A DNA stretch of 64,000 bases from the NCBI RefSeq assembly GCF_013694245.2, contig NZ_CP059322.2, forward strand, positions 2,042,001 through 2,106,000. Direction: 5' to 3'. Both the position numbers and the translations under genes were made by a program. The notes beneath the pieces were generated by a model, which saw only the letters and a list, made by a program, of their open reading frames with translations, did no database searches and had not been told where the DNA came from. Below, piece by piece: positions 33,514-42,337 of the stretch (positions are counted from its first letter, which is position 1; the number at the start of each line of letters is the position of its first letter). This DNA is from Micromonospora ferruginea. Lineage in GTDB: Bacteria; Actinomycetota; Actinomycetes; Mycobacteriales; Micromonosporaceae.

Positions 33514-34395
33514 TCAGCCGGGGGCGCGCACCACCGCGACCGGGCAGTCGGCGCGGTGCAGCAGCGCCTGGCTCACCGAGCCGAGCAGCAGCCCGGTCAG
33601 CTCGCCGCGGCCCTGCCGGCCGACCACGAGCAGTTGGGCGTCGCGCGAGGCCGCGGTGAGCGCCGCCACCGGCCGGGCGTGCACCACCTCGCGGGTGACC
33701 GGCACGTCCGGCCAGCGCTCCTCGACGCCGGCCAGCGACCCGGCCAGCATCCGGTCCTCCTCATCGCGCACCTGCCCCTCGTCGTACACCAGGGGTTGCA
33801 TGTCGCCGGGGCCCCGCGAGCCCGGGTGGGTCCAGGCGTGCACGGCGTGCAGCCGGGCGCCGCGCGACGACGCGGTGCCGGCGGCGAACTCGATCGCGTC
33901 GCGTGAAAGCGGCGAGCCGTCCACGCCGACCACCACCGGGCCGGCGTCGCGGGCCGCGCCGCGGGCGATCAGCACCGGGCAGTCGGCGTGCGAGGCGACC
34001 TGGATCGCCACGGAGCCGACCACCAGCGCGGCGAAGCCGCCGAGGCCCCGGTCGCCGAGCACCACCAGCGCCGCGCCGGGAGACTCGCCGAGCAGCACGG
34101 CGGCCGCCTCCCCGTCGATGATCTCGCCGGTGATCCGCAGCCCGGGGCACTCCGCCTCGGCCGCCGCCACCGCGTCGCCGACCACCTGCTCGGCCTGGTG
34201 GCGCAGGCCGGCCCCGGGTGGCGCCTGCGGGGGCGCGGACACCGGCACCCGCAGCAGGGGCCAGATGAAGGCGTGCACCACCCGCAGCGGGCGGTTGCGG
34301 CGTACCGCCTCCCGGGCCGCCAGGCGCACCGCCCGGCCCGCCGGCTCCGAGCCGTCCACGCCCACCACCACGGCCGCGCCGTTCGCCGAGTTCAC
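33514..34395 (-). CDS. universal stress protein with two UspA domains
   Basis: A 293-residue tandem UspA protein. Both halves carry the ATP-binding pattern G-2x-G-9x-G(S/T): GDRGLGGFAALVVGS in domain 1 and GRQGRGELTGLLLGS in domain 2, each followed by ADCPV. Both halves begin with VVVGVDGS. The start is GTG with GGGAGG upstream; the open frame upstream is unsupported. In mycobacteria such proteins respond to hypoxia and stationary phase through DosR. No DosR box was identified here. Confidence 0.92.
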   Translation of the reverse strand: MNSANGAAVVVGVDGSEPAGRAVRLAAREAVRRNRPLRVVHAFIWPLLRVPVSAPPQAPPGAGLRHQAEQVVGDAVAAAEAECPGLRITGEIIDGEAAAVLLGESPGAALVVLGDRGLGGFAALVVGSVAIQVASHADCPVLIARGAARDAGPVVVGVDGSPLSRDAIEFAAGTASSRGARLHAVHAWTHPGSRGPGDMQPLVYDEGQVRDEEDRMLAGSLAGVEERWPDVPVTREVVHARPVAALTAASRDAQLLVVGRQGRGELTGLLLGSVSQALLHRADCPVAVVRAPG

Positions 34396-34523
34396 CCCGT
34401 ACCTCCCGTCGCCGGCCGCCCTGGCGCCAGTATCGCGGCCGGCCGGACCGCGCCGGGCTGATACCGCCCGACCCGGCTGGTCGGTACGCTGGCGGTCAGC
34501 GCCCAGGGGAGGGAGCCTCGTCG

Positions 34524-35270
34524 ATGGCCGCACCGGACGCGCCGAGCACCGCCCGCATGATCGACCACTGGCTCGGCGGCGCGCACCACCGTCCGGTGGA
34601 CGTGGCCGCGGCGGCGGCGTTCGAGTCGGCGTACGGGCCGTGTGCGGCGATCTTCCGCTCGTTGCGGGACTTCCTCGGCCGGGCGGTGCGGGCGATCGCC
34701 GCCGAGGGCGTCGACGAGTTCCTGGTGTTCGGCGCCGGCGTGCCGACCTGCGGCAACGTGCACGAGGTGGCCCCGGAGGCGACGGTCCTCTACACCGACG
34801 TGGACCCGGAGACGGTCCGGCTCGGCCGGTGCCTGCTGGCCGGCAGCGACCGCGCCGGCTACGGCCGGGGCGACGCCACCGACATCGGTACGCTCGATCC
34901 GGCCCTGCTGCACCGCTTCGTGCCGGGGTGGGGGCGACGTCCGGTCGGGGTGGTCTTCCTCGGGCTGGCCGCGTTCCTGGACGACGACACGCTCGCCCGC
35001 ACGCTCGACGAGCTGTACGAGACGGCGGCGCCGGGCAGTTGGCTCGCGATCGACTTCGACAGCGAGGAGCTGGCCGGGCATCCGGAGGCGTTGGCCATGA
35101 TGGGCCCGGCGTTCCGGATGCGCGCGCCCGAGCGGTTCGCGCCGTTGCTCGGCCGCTGGCGACCGACGGCCGAGGGCGTGGTGCCGGTGGCCCGGTGGCG
35201 GCCGGTCGGCGAGCCGGAGCCGGTCCCGGACGCGTTCCACGGCGCGTTGGCCCGGCGTCCGCCCGGCTGA
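34524..35270 (+). CDS. SAM-dependent methyltransferase (DUF574 family)
   Basis: A 248-residue protein of the actinobacterial DUF574/SAM-MT family: STARMIDHWLGGAHHRPVD at the N-terminus, FLVFGAGVPTCGNVHEVA as the SAM-binding loop, and VLYTDVDPETV as the acidic loop at the end of strand 2. The usual family sequence has GTGLPT; GAGVPT is a minor variant. The substrate is unknown; these genes are amplified in Streptomyces and Micromonospora. The ATG follows GGGAGGGAG. Confidence 0.85.
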   Translation: MAAPDAPSTARMIDHWLGGAHHRPVDVAAAAAFESAYGPCAAIFRSLRDFLGRAVRAIAAEGVDEFLVFGAGVPTCGNVHEVAPEATVLYTDVDPETVRLGRCLLAGSDRAGYGRGDATDIGTLDPALLHRFVPGWGRRPVGVVFLGLAAFLDDDTLARTLDELYETAAPGSWLAIDFDSEELAGHPEALAMMGPAFRMRAPERFAPLLGRWRPTAEGVVPVARWRPVGEPEPVPDAFHGALARRPPG

Positions 35271-35350
35271 CGGCCACCCCCCGTCCGGTGTCGGTGGTCC
35301 TCCGTATGATGTTTGCCCTGTAGCAATAGTCGTCATCGGAGGATGAGCAC

Positions 35351-36538
35351 ATGCCGGAGGCGTCCGGACCGGTGTCGCGTGCCCTGCGCACGGCGCCACC
35401 CGACCAACTGGCGGAGGCCGCGGAGGCGGTGCTCCGGCAGACGCTCGGCGCGGTGCGGGCGGAGGTGTTCGTCGCCGACTACCGGTTCAGCGGCCTCTGG
35501 CCGGTGCTGGACCCGGACCGGCCCGACGGCGGCCCGCTCCGCGCCCACGGCGTGGCCCAGCGCTGTTTCAGCAGCCAGCAACCGGTGCTGGACACCGTGG
35601 ACGACGGCCGCTGCCGGACCTACCTGCCGCTGTCGGTGTGGGGGGAGCGGCTCGGCGTGCTGATGGTCGAACTGCCGGACGCGCCGGATGCGGTCACGGT
35701 CGCTTCCGCCGAGGACGCCGCCGGCGACCTGGCGGTGGCGATGCGGGCGGCCGACCGGGAGACCGACCGTTACCGCCGGGCGCGCCGCCGGGAACGGCTC
35801 AGCATGGCCGCGGAGATGCAGTGGGACCTGCTGCCCGGGCGCAGCGTCCGGCACGGCGACGTGCTGCTGGCCGGGCAGCTCGAACCGGCCTACACGGTGG
35901 GCGGGGACCACTTCGACTGGTCGGTCGACGGCGAGCGGCTCACCGTCACGGTGCTCAACGGCACCGGCAACGGGCTGTCCGCCTCGTTGCTGACCGCGGT
36001 CACCGTGAACGCCATGCGCAACGCCCGCCGATCCGGCGGCAGCCTGGTCGAGCAGGCCGAGCTGGCCTCCGACACGATCTTCTACCAGCACCGGGGGGAG
36101 CGGCACGTGGCCACGTTGCTGCTGGAGCTGGACGACCGGCAGGGCGTGGTGCGGGCGGTGGACGCCGGCTCGCCGCACGTGCTGCGGCTGCGCGGCGGCC
36201 GGGTCACGCCGGTCACGCTGGAGCAGCAACTGCCGCTGGGCATGTTCGCCGAGACGCGCTACGCGGTGCAGGAGTTCGGCCTGGAGCCGGGGGACCGGCT
36301 GTTCGTGGTCAGTGACGGGGTGTACGCGGCGGAGCCGGACGAGCAGGAGCCGTACGGGAATCGGGCGATGGCCCGGGCGATGCGGTCTACTCGGTTGCAG
36401 CCGGCGACCGAGGCAGTTGGTACGGTGATGCGCGAACTGCACGCGTACCACGCCGACGCGGATCTCCGCGACGACGCGGTCGTCGTCTGCCTGGACTGGC
36501 GCGGTTCCAGCCGGTCGGACGACGTCGTCGGGCAGTGA
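35351..36538 (+). CDS. SpoIIE-type PP2C phosphatase with GAF-like sensor
   Basis: A 395-residue protein. Residues 1-130 look like a GAF sensor; the rest is a SpoIIE/RsbU phosphatase that would dephosphorylate an anti-sigma antagonist (STAS protein). Seen: GGDHFDW (metal Asp), LFVVSDGVYAAEP and LRDDAVVV. The first metal-binding motif, normally DxxGHG, reads NGTGNG: the Asp is Asn and the His is Asn. Activity may be reduced or lost. CGGAGG lies 8 bases before the ATG. It is followed 48 bases later by a MarR regulator. Confidence 0.85.
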   Translation: MPEASGPVSRALRTAPPDQLAEAAEAVLRQTLGAVRAEVFVADYRFSGLWPVLDPDRPDGGPLRAHGVAQRCFSSQQPVLDTVDDGRCRTYLPLSVWGERLGVLMVELPDAPDAVTVASAEDAAGDLAVAMRAADRETDRYRRARRRERLSMAAEMQWDLLPGRSVRHGDVLLAGQLEPAYTVGGDHFDWSVDGERLTVTVLNGTGNGLSASLLTAVTVNAMRNARRSGGSLVEQAELASDTIFYQHRGERHVATLLLELDDRQGVVRAVDAGSPHVLRLRGGRVTPVTLEQQLPLGMFAETRYAVQEFGLEPGDRLFVVSDGVYAAEPDEQEPYGNRAMARAMRSTRLQPATEAVGTVMRELHAYHADADLRDDAVVVCLDWRGSSRSDDVVGQ

Positions 36539-36586
36539 CCGCAGCGGCGGAGCGAACACGAGCGAGACGATCGCAGGGGACAGCGG

Positions 36587-37057
36587 GTGGAGCGACCTCC
36601 GAATCTTGCCGCGGCCGTCGAGGCGGCTGCCGAGGCGCTCATCGGTGTGCTCGACTCGGCGACCTCGCGGCACACCGTCAGCGTCTCGCCCACCCAGTTG
36701 CGGGTGCTGTCGCTGATCATGTCCCACCCGGACACCAACGTGAACCGGCTGGCCGAGCTGCTGGACGTGGTGCCGTCGTCGGCCAGCCGGCTCTGCGACC
36801 GGCTGGAGGCGGTGGGCCTGTTGCGCCGGGTGGCCGACCCGCGGGACCGCCGCGAGGTGCGCCTGCTGCCCACGAACGCGGCCGAGTCGCTCCTGCGTGA
36901 GCTGCAGGAGCGACGGCACCGGGCGGTGCAGGCGGTGCTCGACCGGATGCCCAACCGGGTGCAGCACGAGCTGCTGCTGGCGCTGCTCGCGTTCGGGCAG
37001 GCGGCCACCATGACGGCCCCGCAGACCGGCTCCGACTCGACCGCCCGGTCCGCCTGA
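36587..37057 (+). CDS. MarR family transcriptional regulator
   Basis: A 156-residue winged-helix regulator: TQLRVLSLIMSHPDTNVNRL, then ELLDVVPSSASRLCDRLEAV and the wing RVADPRDRREVRLLP. The GTG start lies 48 bases after the phosphatase gene, so the two may be co-transcribed. The palindrome GTCCTAGGAC lies in the gap just after it. The ligand and targets are unknown. Confidence 0.88.
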   Translation: MERPPNLAAAVEAAAEALIGVLDSATSRHTVSVSPTQLRVLSLIMSHPDTNVNRLAELLDVVPSSASRLCDRLEAVGLLRRVADPRDRREVRLLPTNAAESLLRELQERRHRAVQAVLDRMPNRVQHELLLALLAFGQAATMTAPQTGSDSTARSA

Positions 37058-37359
37058 CCGGTCCCGGTCGGCCGATCCGGCTCCGGGCATTCAGCTAGTG
37101 TCCTAGGACGCCTTAGCGGTTGTGACGGTCGCCACCGTCACGACACTGAGCAGCGGCGCAGCACGGCGCCCGGGACGGACGGGGAAGCCCGATATAGTGG
37201 CAGCGCAACTGGCCGGCCCGTGATCGTGTGGATCCCGGGCCGCATCGGGGAGGTCCCAGCCCGGGATCGCAGAAGGGCGCCGGCATCTGACCGGCCGGCA
37301 ACGCGCACGTTCCTCAGGCGGCCGCTCGTACGGCTGCCGGACCGTGCTGCGGAGGGGGG
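37058..37359 (+). promoter_or_regulatory. promoter and leader of the pgsA/DUF881/sbp cluster
   Basis: No gene is visible in these 302 bases. They contain GTCCTAGGAC (a perfect 10-bp palindrome near 37100-37109), an 11-bp inverted repeat (37119-37129 with 37134-37144, one mismatch, 4-base loop), a -10-like TATAGT (37193-37198), and a leader hairpin GATCCCGGGC (37231-37240) with 37259-37268. The inverted repeat may terminate the MarR transcript. Confidence 0.55.
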
Positions 37360-38001
37360 TTGAGGGTGTCGCGTGGGCCGGCTCCGGCGGAGCACTCGGG
37401 GGATCCGTCGACGATCGCGGCCGATCGCGTCCTCACCCTGCCCAACCTGATCAGCTTCGTGCGGCTGCTGGGCGTGCCGCTCTTCCTCTGGCTCTTCCTC
37501 GTGGTCCGGGCCGACGTGGTCGCCGTCGTGGTGCTGGCCGTCGGCGGCACCAGCGACTGGGTGGACGGCTGGATCGCGCGCCGGATGCAGCAGGTGAGCC
37601 GGCTGGGCGAGCTGCTCGACCCGCTGGCCGACCGGCTCTACATCCTGGCCACCCTGCTCGCCTTCACCGCCCGTGAGGTGGTGCCCTGGCAGTTCACCGC
37701 CGCGCTGCTGGCCCGCGAGCTGCTGCTGCTCGGCTCGCTCGGCGTGCTGCGGCGTCACGGCTACGGCCCGCCGCCGGTGCACTACGTGGGCAAGACCGCG
37801 ACGTTCCTGCTGCTGGCGGCGTTCCCGATCCTGCTGCTGGCGGACGCCGCGCCGGGCGTGGCCACCGCGGCCGGGGCGATCGGGTGGGGGCTGGCCTGGT
37901 GGGGCCTGGTGCTCTACTGGGTCGCCGGCTGGATGTACGTGGTGCAGGCCCGCCGGCTGGTGCGGGAGATGCGGGCGCGGCGGGCGGGGGCGACGGCATG
38001 A
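37360..38001 (+). CDS. CDP-alcohol phosphatidyltransferase family protein
   Basis: A 213-residue membrane enzyme of phospholipid synthesis. The full signature DG-x2-AR-x8-G-x3-D-x3-D is present in DWVDGWIARRMQ followed by SRLGELLDPLAD, with about five hydrophobic segments. It corresponds by position to Rv1822 (pgsA2) of M. tuberculosis, so phosphatidylglycerol phosphate synthase or cardiolipin synthase activity is likely. The start is TTG at 37360 or a GTG two codons on; GGAGGGGGG lies upstream. It overlaps the next gene by 4 bases. Confidence 0.88.
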   Translation: MRVSRGPAPAEHSGDPSTIAADRVLTLPNLISFVRLLGVPLFLWLFLVVRADVVAVVVLAVGGTSDWVDGWIARRMQQVSRLGELLDPLADRLYILATLLAFTAREVVPWQFTAALLARELLLLGSLGVLRRHGYGPPPVHYVGKTATFLLLAAFPILLLADAAPGVATAAGAIGWGLAWWGLVLYWVAGWMYVVQARRLVREMRARRAGATA

Positions 38002-38945
38002 CCACGACGCGGCCGCCGCGCGAGGGGGAGCGTGACCCGTCGGCGCGGGTGTACGCGCCGGACTTCCTCACCGAGTTGTTCCGCAACCCGTTGGACCCGG
38101 GTTACGCGGATGCGGCGGCGCGGCGCGCGGTGGGTCCGGTGTCGTGGTTGCGGCAGGTGCTGGGCCGGCCGGTGAGCCTGGTGGTGCTGGCGTTGATCGG
38201 GTTCCTGTTCGCGGTGGCCTACCGGGAGACGATGGCCGAGGAGCCGAGCCGGGCGACGGCGCGCGCCGGGTTGATCGCCGAGATCAAGCAGCGGGAGACG
38301 GAGACGGATCGGCTGACCGCGCGGGCGGAGCAGTTGCGCGAGGAGGTCGGCCGGCAGCGTGACGCGGCGTTGAGCGGCTCGCAGGCGTCGCAGTTGCGCA
38401 GCCTGGAGGCGGGTACGGGCCTGGGTCGGGTGCGCGGGGACGGTGTGGTGGTGCGGTTGGCCGACGCGCCGCGGGACAAGGACGCGGTGACGGGTGCCGA
38501 GGCGGGGCCGTCGCAGGTGCTCTACTCGGATCTGCAGAAGGTGGCGAACGGCCTGTGGGCGGCGGGCGCGGAGGCTGTGTCGATCAACGGGCAGCGGTTG
38601 ACGGCGACGTCGACGATCCGGCAGGCCGGTGAGGCGATCCTGGTGGACTACCGGCCGGTGACGAGCCCGTACGAGGTGCAGGCGATCGGGCCGGGTTCGA
38701 TGCGGGACAAGTTCGACGACGGCCGGGCGGCGGCGTTGATGCGGGAGGTGGCGCGGACGACGGGGTTGTCGTTCGGGGTGAAGGAGGTCGACGACCTCAC
38801 CCTCCCGGCCGCTCCTGAGCCACGGCTACGCTACGCCGAGCCTCCGGCGAGTCCGAGTCCGTCGGGTTCGCCCGTCGGGGGTTCGTCCAGTCCCGAGCCG
38901 TCCGGTTCGGGGGTTTCACCCAGTCGCTCCGGAGGTGGCCGATGA
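37998..38945 (+). CDS. DUF881 domain membrane protein
   Basis: A 315-residue protein with a cytoplasmic N-terminus, one transmembrane helix (PVSLVVLALIGFLFAVAY), a coiled coil (EIKQRETETDRLTARAEQLR) and an extracytoplasmic DUF881 domain (~140-275), then a Ser/Pro tail. It is the counterpart of Rv1823. DUF881 proteins flanking sbp are thought to act at the cell envelope near division; function is unproven. The ATG overlaps the phosphatidyltransferase stop and the stop overlaps sbp. Confidence 0.9.
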   Translation: MTTTRPPREGERDPSARVYAPDFLTELFRNPLDPGYADAAARRAVGPVSWLRQVLGRPVSLVVLALIGFLFAVAYRETMAEEPSRATARAGLIAEIKQRETETDRLTARAEQLREEVGRQRDAALSGSQASQLRSLEAGTGLGRVRGDGVVVRLADAPRDKDAVTGAEAGPSQVLYSDLQKVANGLWAAGAEAVSINGQRLTATSTIRQAGEAILVDYRPVTSPYEVQAIGPGSMRDKFDDGRAAALMREVARTTGLSFGVKEVDDLTLPAAPEPRLRYAEPPASPSPSGSPVGGSSSPEPSGSGVSPSRSGGGR

Positions 38946-39274
38946 TCGCGGTGCTGGCGTTGCTCGCCGGTGTGGTGCTGGGGGTGTATCTGGATCCCAC
39001 GGTGCCGGCGGCGTTGCAGCCGTATCTGCCGATCGCGGTGGTGGCCGCGTTGGACGCGGTGTTCGGTGGGGTGCGGGCGAAGCTGGACCGGATCTTCGAC
39101 GACAAGCAGTTCGTGGTGTCGTTCATCTCGAACGTGCTGGTGGCGGGTCTGATCGTCTATCTGGGTGACCAGTTGGGCGTGGGTGGTCAGTTGTCCACCG
39201 GTGTGGTGGTCGTGCTCGGTGTGCGCATCTTCGGGAACGTGGCGGCGATCCGCCGGCACCTGTTCCGGGCGTAG
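38942..39274 (+). CDS. sbp: small basic protein, DUF1290 family
   Basis: A 110-residue membrane protein with about three hydrophobic segments (IAVLALLAGVVLGVYL; PYLPIAVVAALDAVFGG; FISNVLVAGLIVYLGD) and the conserved RAKLDRIFDDKQF loop. It is orthologous by position and pattern to Rv1824 and Bacillus Sbp, encoded near cell division genes. It lies between two DUF881 proteins and overlaps the first by 4 bases, so the three probably form one envelope complex. Confidence 0.92.
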   Translation: MIAVLALLAGVVLGVYLDPTVPAALQPYLPIAVVAALDAVFGGVRAKLDRIFDDKQFVVSFISNVLVAGLIVYLGDQLGVGGQLSTGVVVVLGVRIFGNVAAIRRHLFRA

Positions 39275-39284
39275 GTTGGTGGCG

Positions 39285-40268
39285 ATGAGCGAGGAGCAGC
39301 GGGATACGGGCACGGGGTGGCCGCCGCCGGCGGTGCCGGGGCGGCCGTCGGGTCCGGCGGGTGAGCCGGATCCGCGTCCGGACGCGCCGGATCCGGACGA
39401 GTTGAGCCCGTTGGCTCCGGTCGAGCCCGCGGAGCCGGCCGAGCCGGTCGCGCCGGTCGCGCCCGGGGAGCCGGCCGAGCCGGTGGAGCGGGAGGACGTG
39501 CCGGCGCCGGCGGAGGAGCCGGGGGCGGTGGCGGAGCCCGCGCGGCCGGAGCGTGAGCGGGTGCCGGTGGCGCGGCGGTTCACGTCGGCGGGGGCGATGA
39601 TCGGCGTGCTGCTGGCGTTGTTGGGGTTCACGCTGGTGGTGCAGTTGAAGACGACGTCGACGGATCCGACTCTCGCGGCGACGCGGGAGGAGGACCTGGT
39701 GCGGATCTCGTCGGATCTGGATTCGCGGGAGCGGCGGCTGCGGCAGGACATCGAGGCGTTGGAGGAGAGCCAGCGGCAGTTGCGTTCGGGTGAGCAGGGT
39801 CGGCAGGCGGCGTTGCAGGAGGCGACGCGTCGGGCGGACGAGCTGGGCATCCTGGCGGGGACGCTGCCGGCGGTGGGGCCGGGCCTGGAGGTGCGGTTCT
39901 CGGGGTCGGACAAGGCGATGTCGTCGACGCGGATCCTGGACGCGGTGCAGGAGTTGCGGGGCGCGGGCGCGGAGGCGATGCAGATCCAGGGTGTGGACGG
40001 CGCCGCGGTGCGGATCATCGCGTCGACGTATTTCGTGGACGGGTCCGGTGGTGGTCTGGTGGTGGACGGGCGCCGGTTGAGTGGTCCGTACACGATCCTG
40101 GTGATCGGTGATCCGGCGACGATGCGTACGGCCTTGAACATTCCGGGCGGGGTGGTCTCATCGGTGCGGGACAACGGCGGTAACGTGACGTCCGAGGATC
40201 GTGAGGTTGTGGAGGTTTCGCAGCTGCACGCGCCGATCAGGCTGGACCACGCCCGGCCGGTCTCCTGA
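39285..40268 (+). CDS. DUF881 domain membrane protein (second copy)
   Basis: A 327-residue protein: a long Pro/Glu-rich cytoplasmic region (1-~100), one transmembrane helix (GAMIGVLLALLGFTLVVQL), a coiled coil (DLDSRERRLRQDIEALEESQ) and a DUF881 domain (~185-310). It is the counterpart of Rv1825. The ATG at 39285 is used; a GTG two codons earlier is possible. It follows sbp by 10 bases and precedes gcvH by 55 bases. Confidence 0.9.
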   Translation: MSEEQRDTGTGWPPPAVPGRPSGPAGEPDPRPDAPDPDELSPLAPVEPAEPAEPVAPVAPGEPAEPVEREDVPAPAEEPGAVAEPARPERERVPVARRFTSAGAMIGVLLALLGFTLVVQLKTTSTDPTLAATREEDLVRISSDLDSRERRLRQDIEALEESQRQLRSGEQGRQAALQEATRRADELGILAGTLPAVGPGLEVRFSGSDKAMSSTRILDAVQELRGAGAEAMQIQGVDGAAVRIIASTYFVDGSGGGLVVDGRRLSGPYTILVIGDPATMRTALNIPGGVVSSVRDNGGNVTSEDREVVEVSQLHAPIRLDHARPVS

Positions 40269-40323
40269 CCGGTCGCGGCCGCGCCGGTTTCTCCCGGTGC
40301 ACCGAGGACGAAGGACGCAGTTG

Positions 40324-40704
40324 GTGATTCCTGAGGATCTGCGGTACACCGCCGAGCACGAGTGGGTGGTCGGTGGTGACGGTGGTGTCGTCCGCGTCGG
40401 TATTACGCACTTCGCGCAGGACGCCCTGGGTGACATCGTGTTCGTGCAACTGCCGGACCCTGGTGCGGTGGTGGCGGCCGGTGAGTCGCTGGGGGAGATC
40501 GAGTCGACGAAGAGCGTGTCGGAGATCTACGCGCCGTTGAGTGGCACGGTGTCGGCGCGCAACGAGGCGTTGGCCGACACGCCGGAGGTGATCAACACCG
40601 ATCCGTACGGTGCGGGTTGGTTGGTGGAGATCACTCCGGAGGATCCGGCGGCGGTCGAGGGGCTGTTGACCGCTGGTGCTTATCGCGAGCTCACCGAGAG
40701 CTGA
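40324..40704 (+). CDS. gcvH: glycine cleavage system H protein
   Basis: A 126-residue lipoyl carrier that shuttles the aminomethyl group between the P, T and L proteins. The lipoylation site is Lys63 in IESTKSVSEIYAPLSG. GTG at 40324 is preferred to TTG at 40321 because GAAGGA then sits at normal spacing. It corresponds to Rv1826. The partner gcvP is 7.5 kb downstream under a glycine riboswitch; gcvT is not in the window. Linkage to garA fits the role of GarA in controlling 2-oxoglutarate and amino acid metabolism. Confidence 0.95.
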   Translation: MIPEDLRYTAEHEWVVGGDGGVVRVGITHFAQDALGDIVFVQLPDPGAVVAAGESLGEIESTKSVSEIYAPLSGTVSARNEALADTPEVINTDPYGAGWLVEITPEDPAAVEGLLTAGAYRELTES

Positions 40705-40747
40705 GTTCGTGTCGTTCCGGGCGGCGGAGTTGGTTCCGCGCGTCCGG

Positions 40748-40776
40748 TTGCCCTGCATTTCGGCGCTGGCTAGGCT
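40748..40776 (+). promoter_or_regulatory. sigma-70-type promoter of garA
   Basis: TTGCCC (40748-40753) and TAGGCT (40771-40776) are spaced by 17 bases. The predicted start near 40783 leaves a leader of about 140 bases before garA. Confidence 0.65.
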
Positions 40777-40921
40777 CGCCCAGTCGACCGAGAACCAATA
40801 GTTTGAGCGTTGCGGAGTGCGCCTTCCCGGGCACGGGGAGCCAGCCGCCGGGTGTGGGTTTGCCCGGCGGCCATTCCCGCCATTCCCCGACGCCGACCGA
40901 ACAGATCCGTGAGGTGGTCCC

Positions 40922-41374
40922 ATGACGCGCCCAGACGACGAGTTCCCCCCGCTCGACGTCACTTCGACGCTCAATCTCGGTTCGCTCGACGAAGTGCTGG
41001 AGGGGCCGGACACCGATGTGGTGCCGAGCCGCATGTCCGGTTCGTTGCCGCCGGGAATGGCGTTGCTGGTGGTTCGGCGGGGCCCGAATGCGGGTGCCCG
41101 TTTCCTGTTGGACCACGATGTGACGACGAGTGGGCGGCACCCGGACAGTGACATCTTCCTCGACGACGTGACGGTGTCGCGGCGGCACGCGGAGTTCCAC
41201 CGTGACGGTGGCACGTTCACGGTGCGGGACGTGGGCAGCCTGAACGGCACGTACGTGAACCGGGAGCGGGTCGAGGCGGCGACGTTGAGCAACGGTGACG
41301 AGGTGCAGATCGGCAAGTTCCGGGTGGTGTTCATCGCCGGTCCGCGCCCGGAGGAGGAGGCCGGCCGGGGGTGA
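40922..41374 (+). CDS. garA: FHA-domain regulator GarA/OdhI
   Basis: A 150-residue FHA protein that inhibits 2-oxoglutarate dehydrogenase and modulates glutamate enzymes in its unphosphorylated form. The FHA core shows TSGRHPDSDIFLDDVTVSRR and GSLNGTYVNRE, nearly identical to mycobacterial GarA. The N-terminal kinase site, ETTSVFR in mycobacteria, is replaced by DVTSTLNL, which keeps two Thr and a Ser. It corresponds to Rv1827. The next gene, ftsR, overlaps its stop by 4 bases. Confidence 0.94.
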   Translation: MTRPDDEFPPLDVTSTLNLGSLDEVLEGPDTDVVPSRMSGSLPPGMALLVVRRGPNAGARFLLDHDVTTSGRHPDSDIFLDDVTVSRRHAEFHRDGGTFTVRDVGSLNGTYVNRERVEAATLSNGDEVQIGKFRVVFIAGPRPEEEAGRG

Positions 41375-42126
41375 ACGAGCCTGCGGCTTCGACGCCGTCC
41401 GGTGCGGCGCGCTCGCCTGGGCTGATGAGTATCGGCGAGGTGTTGGCGCAGTTGCGGGCGGAGTTTCCGGACGTGACGATCTCGAAGTTGCGGTTCCTGG
41501 AGGCCGAGGGCCTGGTGGAGCCGCAGCGGACGCCGGCGGGTTACCGGAAGTACGGCTGGGATGATGTGGCGCGGCTGCGGTTCGTGTTGACCGCGCAGCG
41601 GGATCAGTATCTGCCGTTGCGGGTGATCCGGGAGCAGTTGGCTCAGTGGGATGCGTCGGGTGCGTCGTCGGGGCGGTCGCGGCCGAATCTGGTGGCGGTC
41701 GGTCCGGGTGGTGAGGTGCCGGGTCGGGAGTCGGTGGAGCCGGTCGAGTCGTCCGAGGTGCGGTTGGGTCGCTCGGAGTTGTTGTCGCGCAGCGGGGTCG
41801 ACGAGTCGACGCTGGTGGAGTTGGAGCGGCTCGGTGTGCTGGTGTCGGATCCGCCGGGGTGGTACGACGGGGATGCGTTGATCATCGCGAGTGCGGTGGC
41901 GGGGTTGGCGGCGTACGGGTTCCAGCCGCGGCATCTGCGGGCGTACCGGTCGGCGGCGGATCGGGAGGTCGGTCTGTTCGCGCAGTTGGTGGCGCCGTTG
42001 GCGCGGCAGAGTGATCCGGCGGCGCGGGCGCGGGCGGCGGAGACGGCTCGGGAGTTGATGGCGTTGTCGCAGCAGTTGCACGCGGCGTTGGTGCGGGTGG
42101 GGCTGCGGTCGACGTTGGGTCGGTGA
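41371..42126 (+). CDS. ftsR: MerR-family cell division regulator FtsR
   Basis: A 251-residue MerR-type regulator. The DNA-binding helices are MSIGEVLAQLRAEFPDVTIS and KLRFLEAEGLVEPQRTPAGY. It matches Rv1828 and the corynebacterial FtsR, which activates ftsZ. The GTG start overlaps garA. A long second half contains YDGDALIIASAVAGLAAYGF and no metal-binding cysteines, so the effector is not a classical MerR metal. Confidence 0.9.
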   Translation: MNEPAASTPSGAARSPGLMSIGEVLAQLRAEFPDVTISKLRFLEAEGLVEPQRTPAGYRKYGWDDVARLRFVLTAQRDQYLPLRVIREQLAQWDASGASSGRSRPNLVAVGPGGEVPGRESVEPVESSEVRLGRSELLSRSGVDESTLVELERLGVLVSDPPGWYDGDALIIASAVAGLAAYGFQPRHLRAYRSAADREVGLFAQLVAPLARQSDPAARARAAETARELMALSQQLHAALVRVGLRSTLGR

Positions 42127-42137
42127 GGTGTGGTGGA

Positions 42138-42165
42138 GGGCCGGGCGCCGTGGGGTGTCCGGCCC
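42138..42165 (+). terminator. weak hairpin after ftsR
   Basis: GGGCCGG (42138-42144) pairs with CCGGCCC (42159-42165) around a 14-base loop 12 bases after the ftsR stop. It is modest and could be a partial terminator before the bifunctional nuclease gene. Confidence 0.4.
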
Positions 42166-42337
42166 TTCGTCGTGGGTGGGCGCGTGCGGTTCGGCGTGGC
42201 CGGGCGTGTCGTAGGCTTGCCGGGGTAAGCCTGTCTGTCGGGGTGTGGTGCAGGTAGCGCGTGGGACTTGCGTGTCCTGGTCCGTGTACGGTGCAGGGAA
42301 GGCGCGGTGCGAAGGTGACGACGACACGGAGGCGGCG

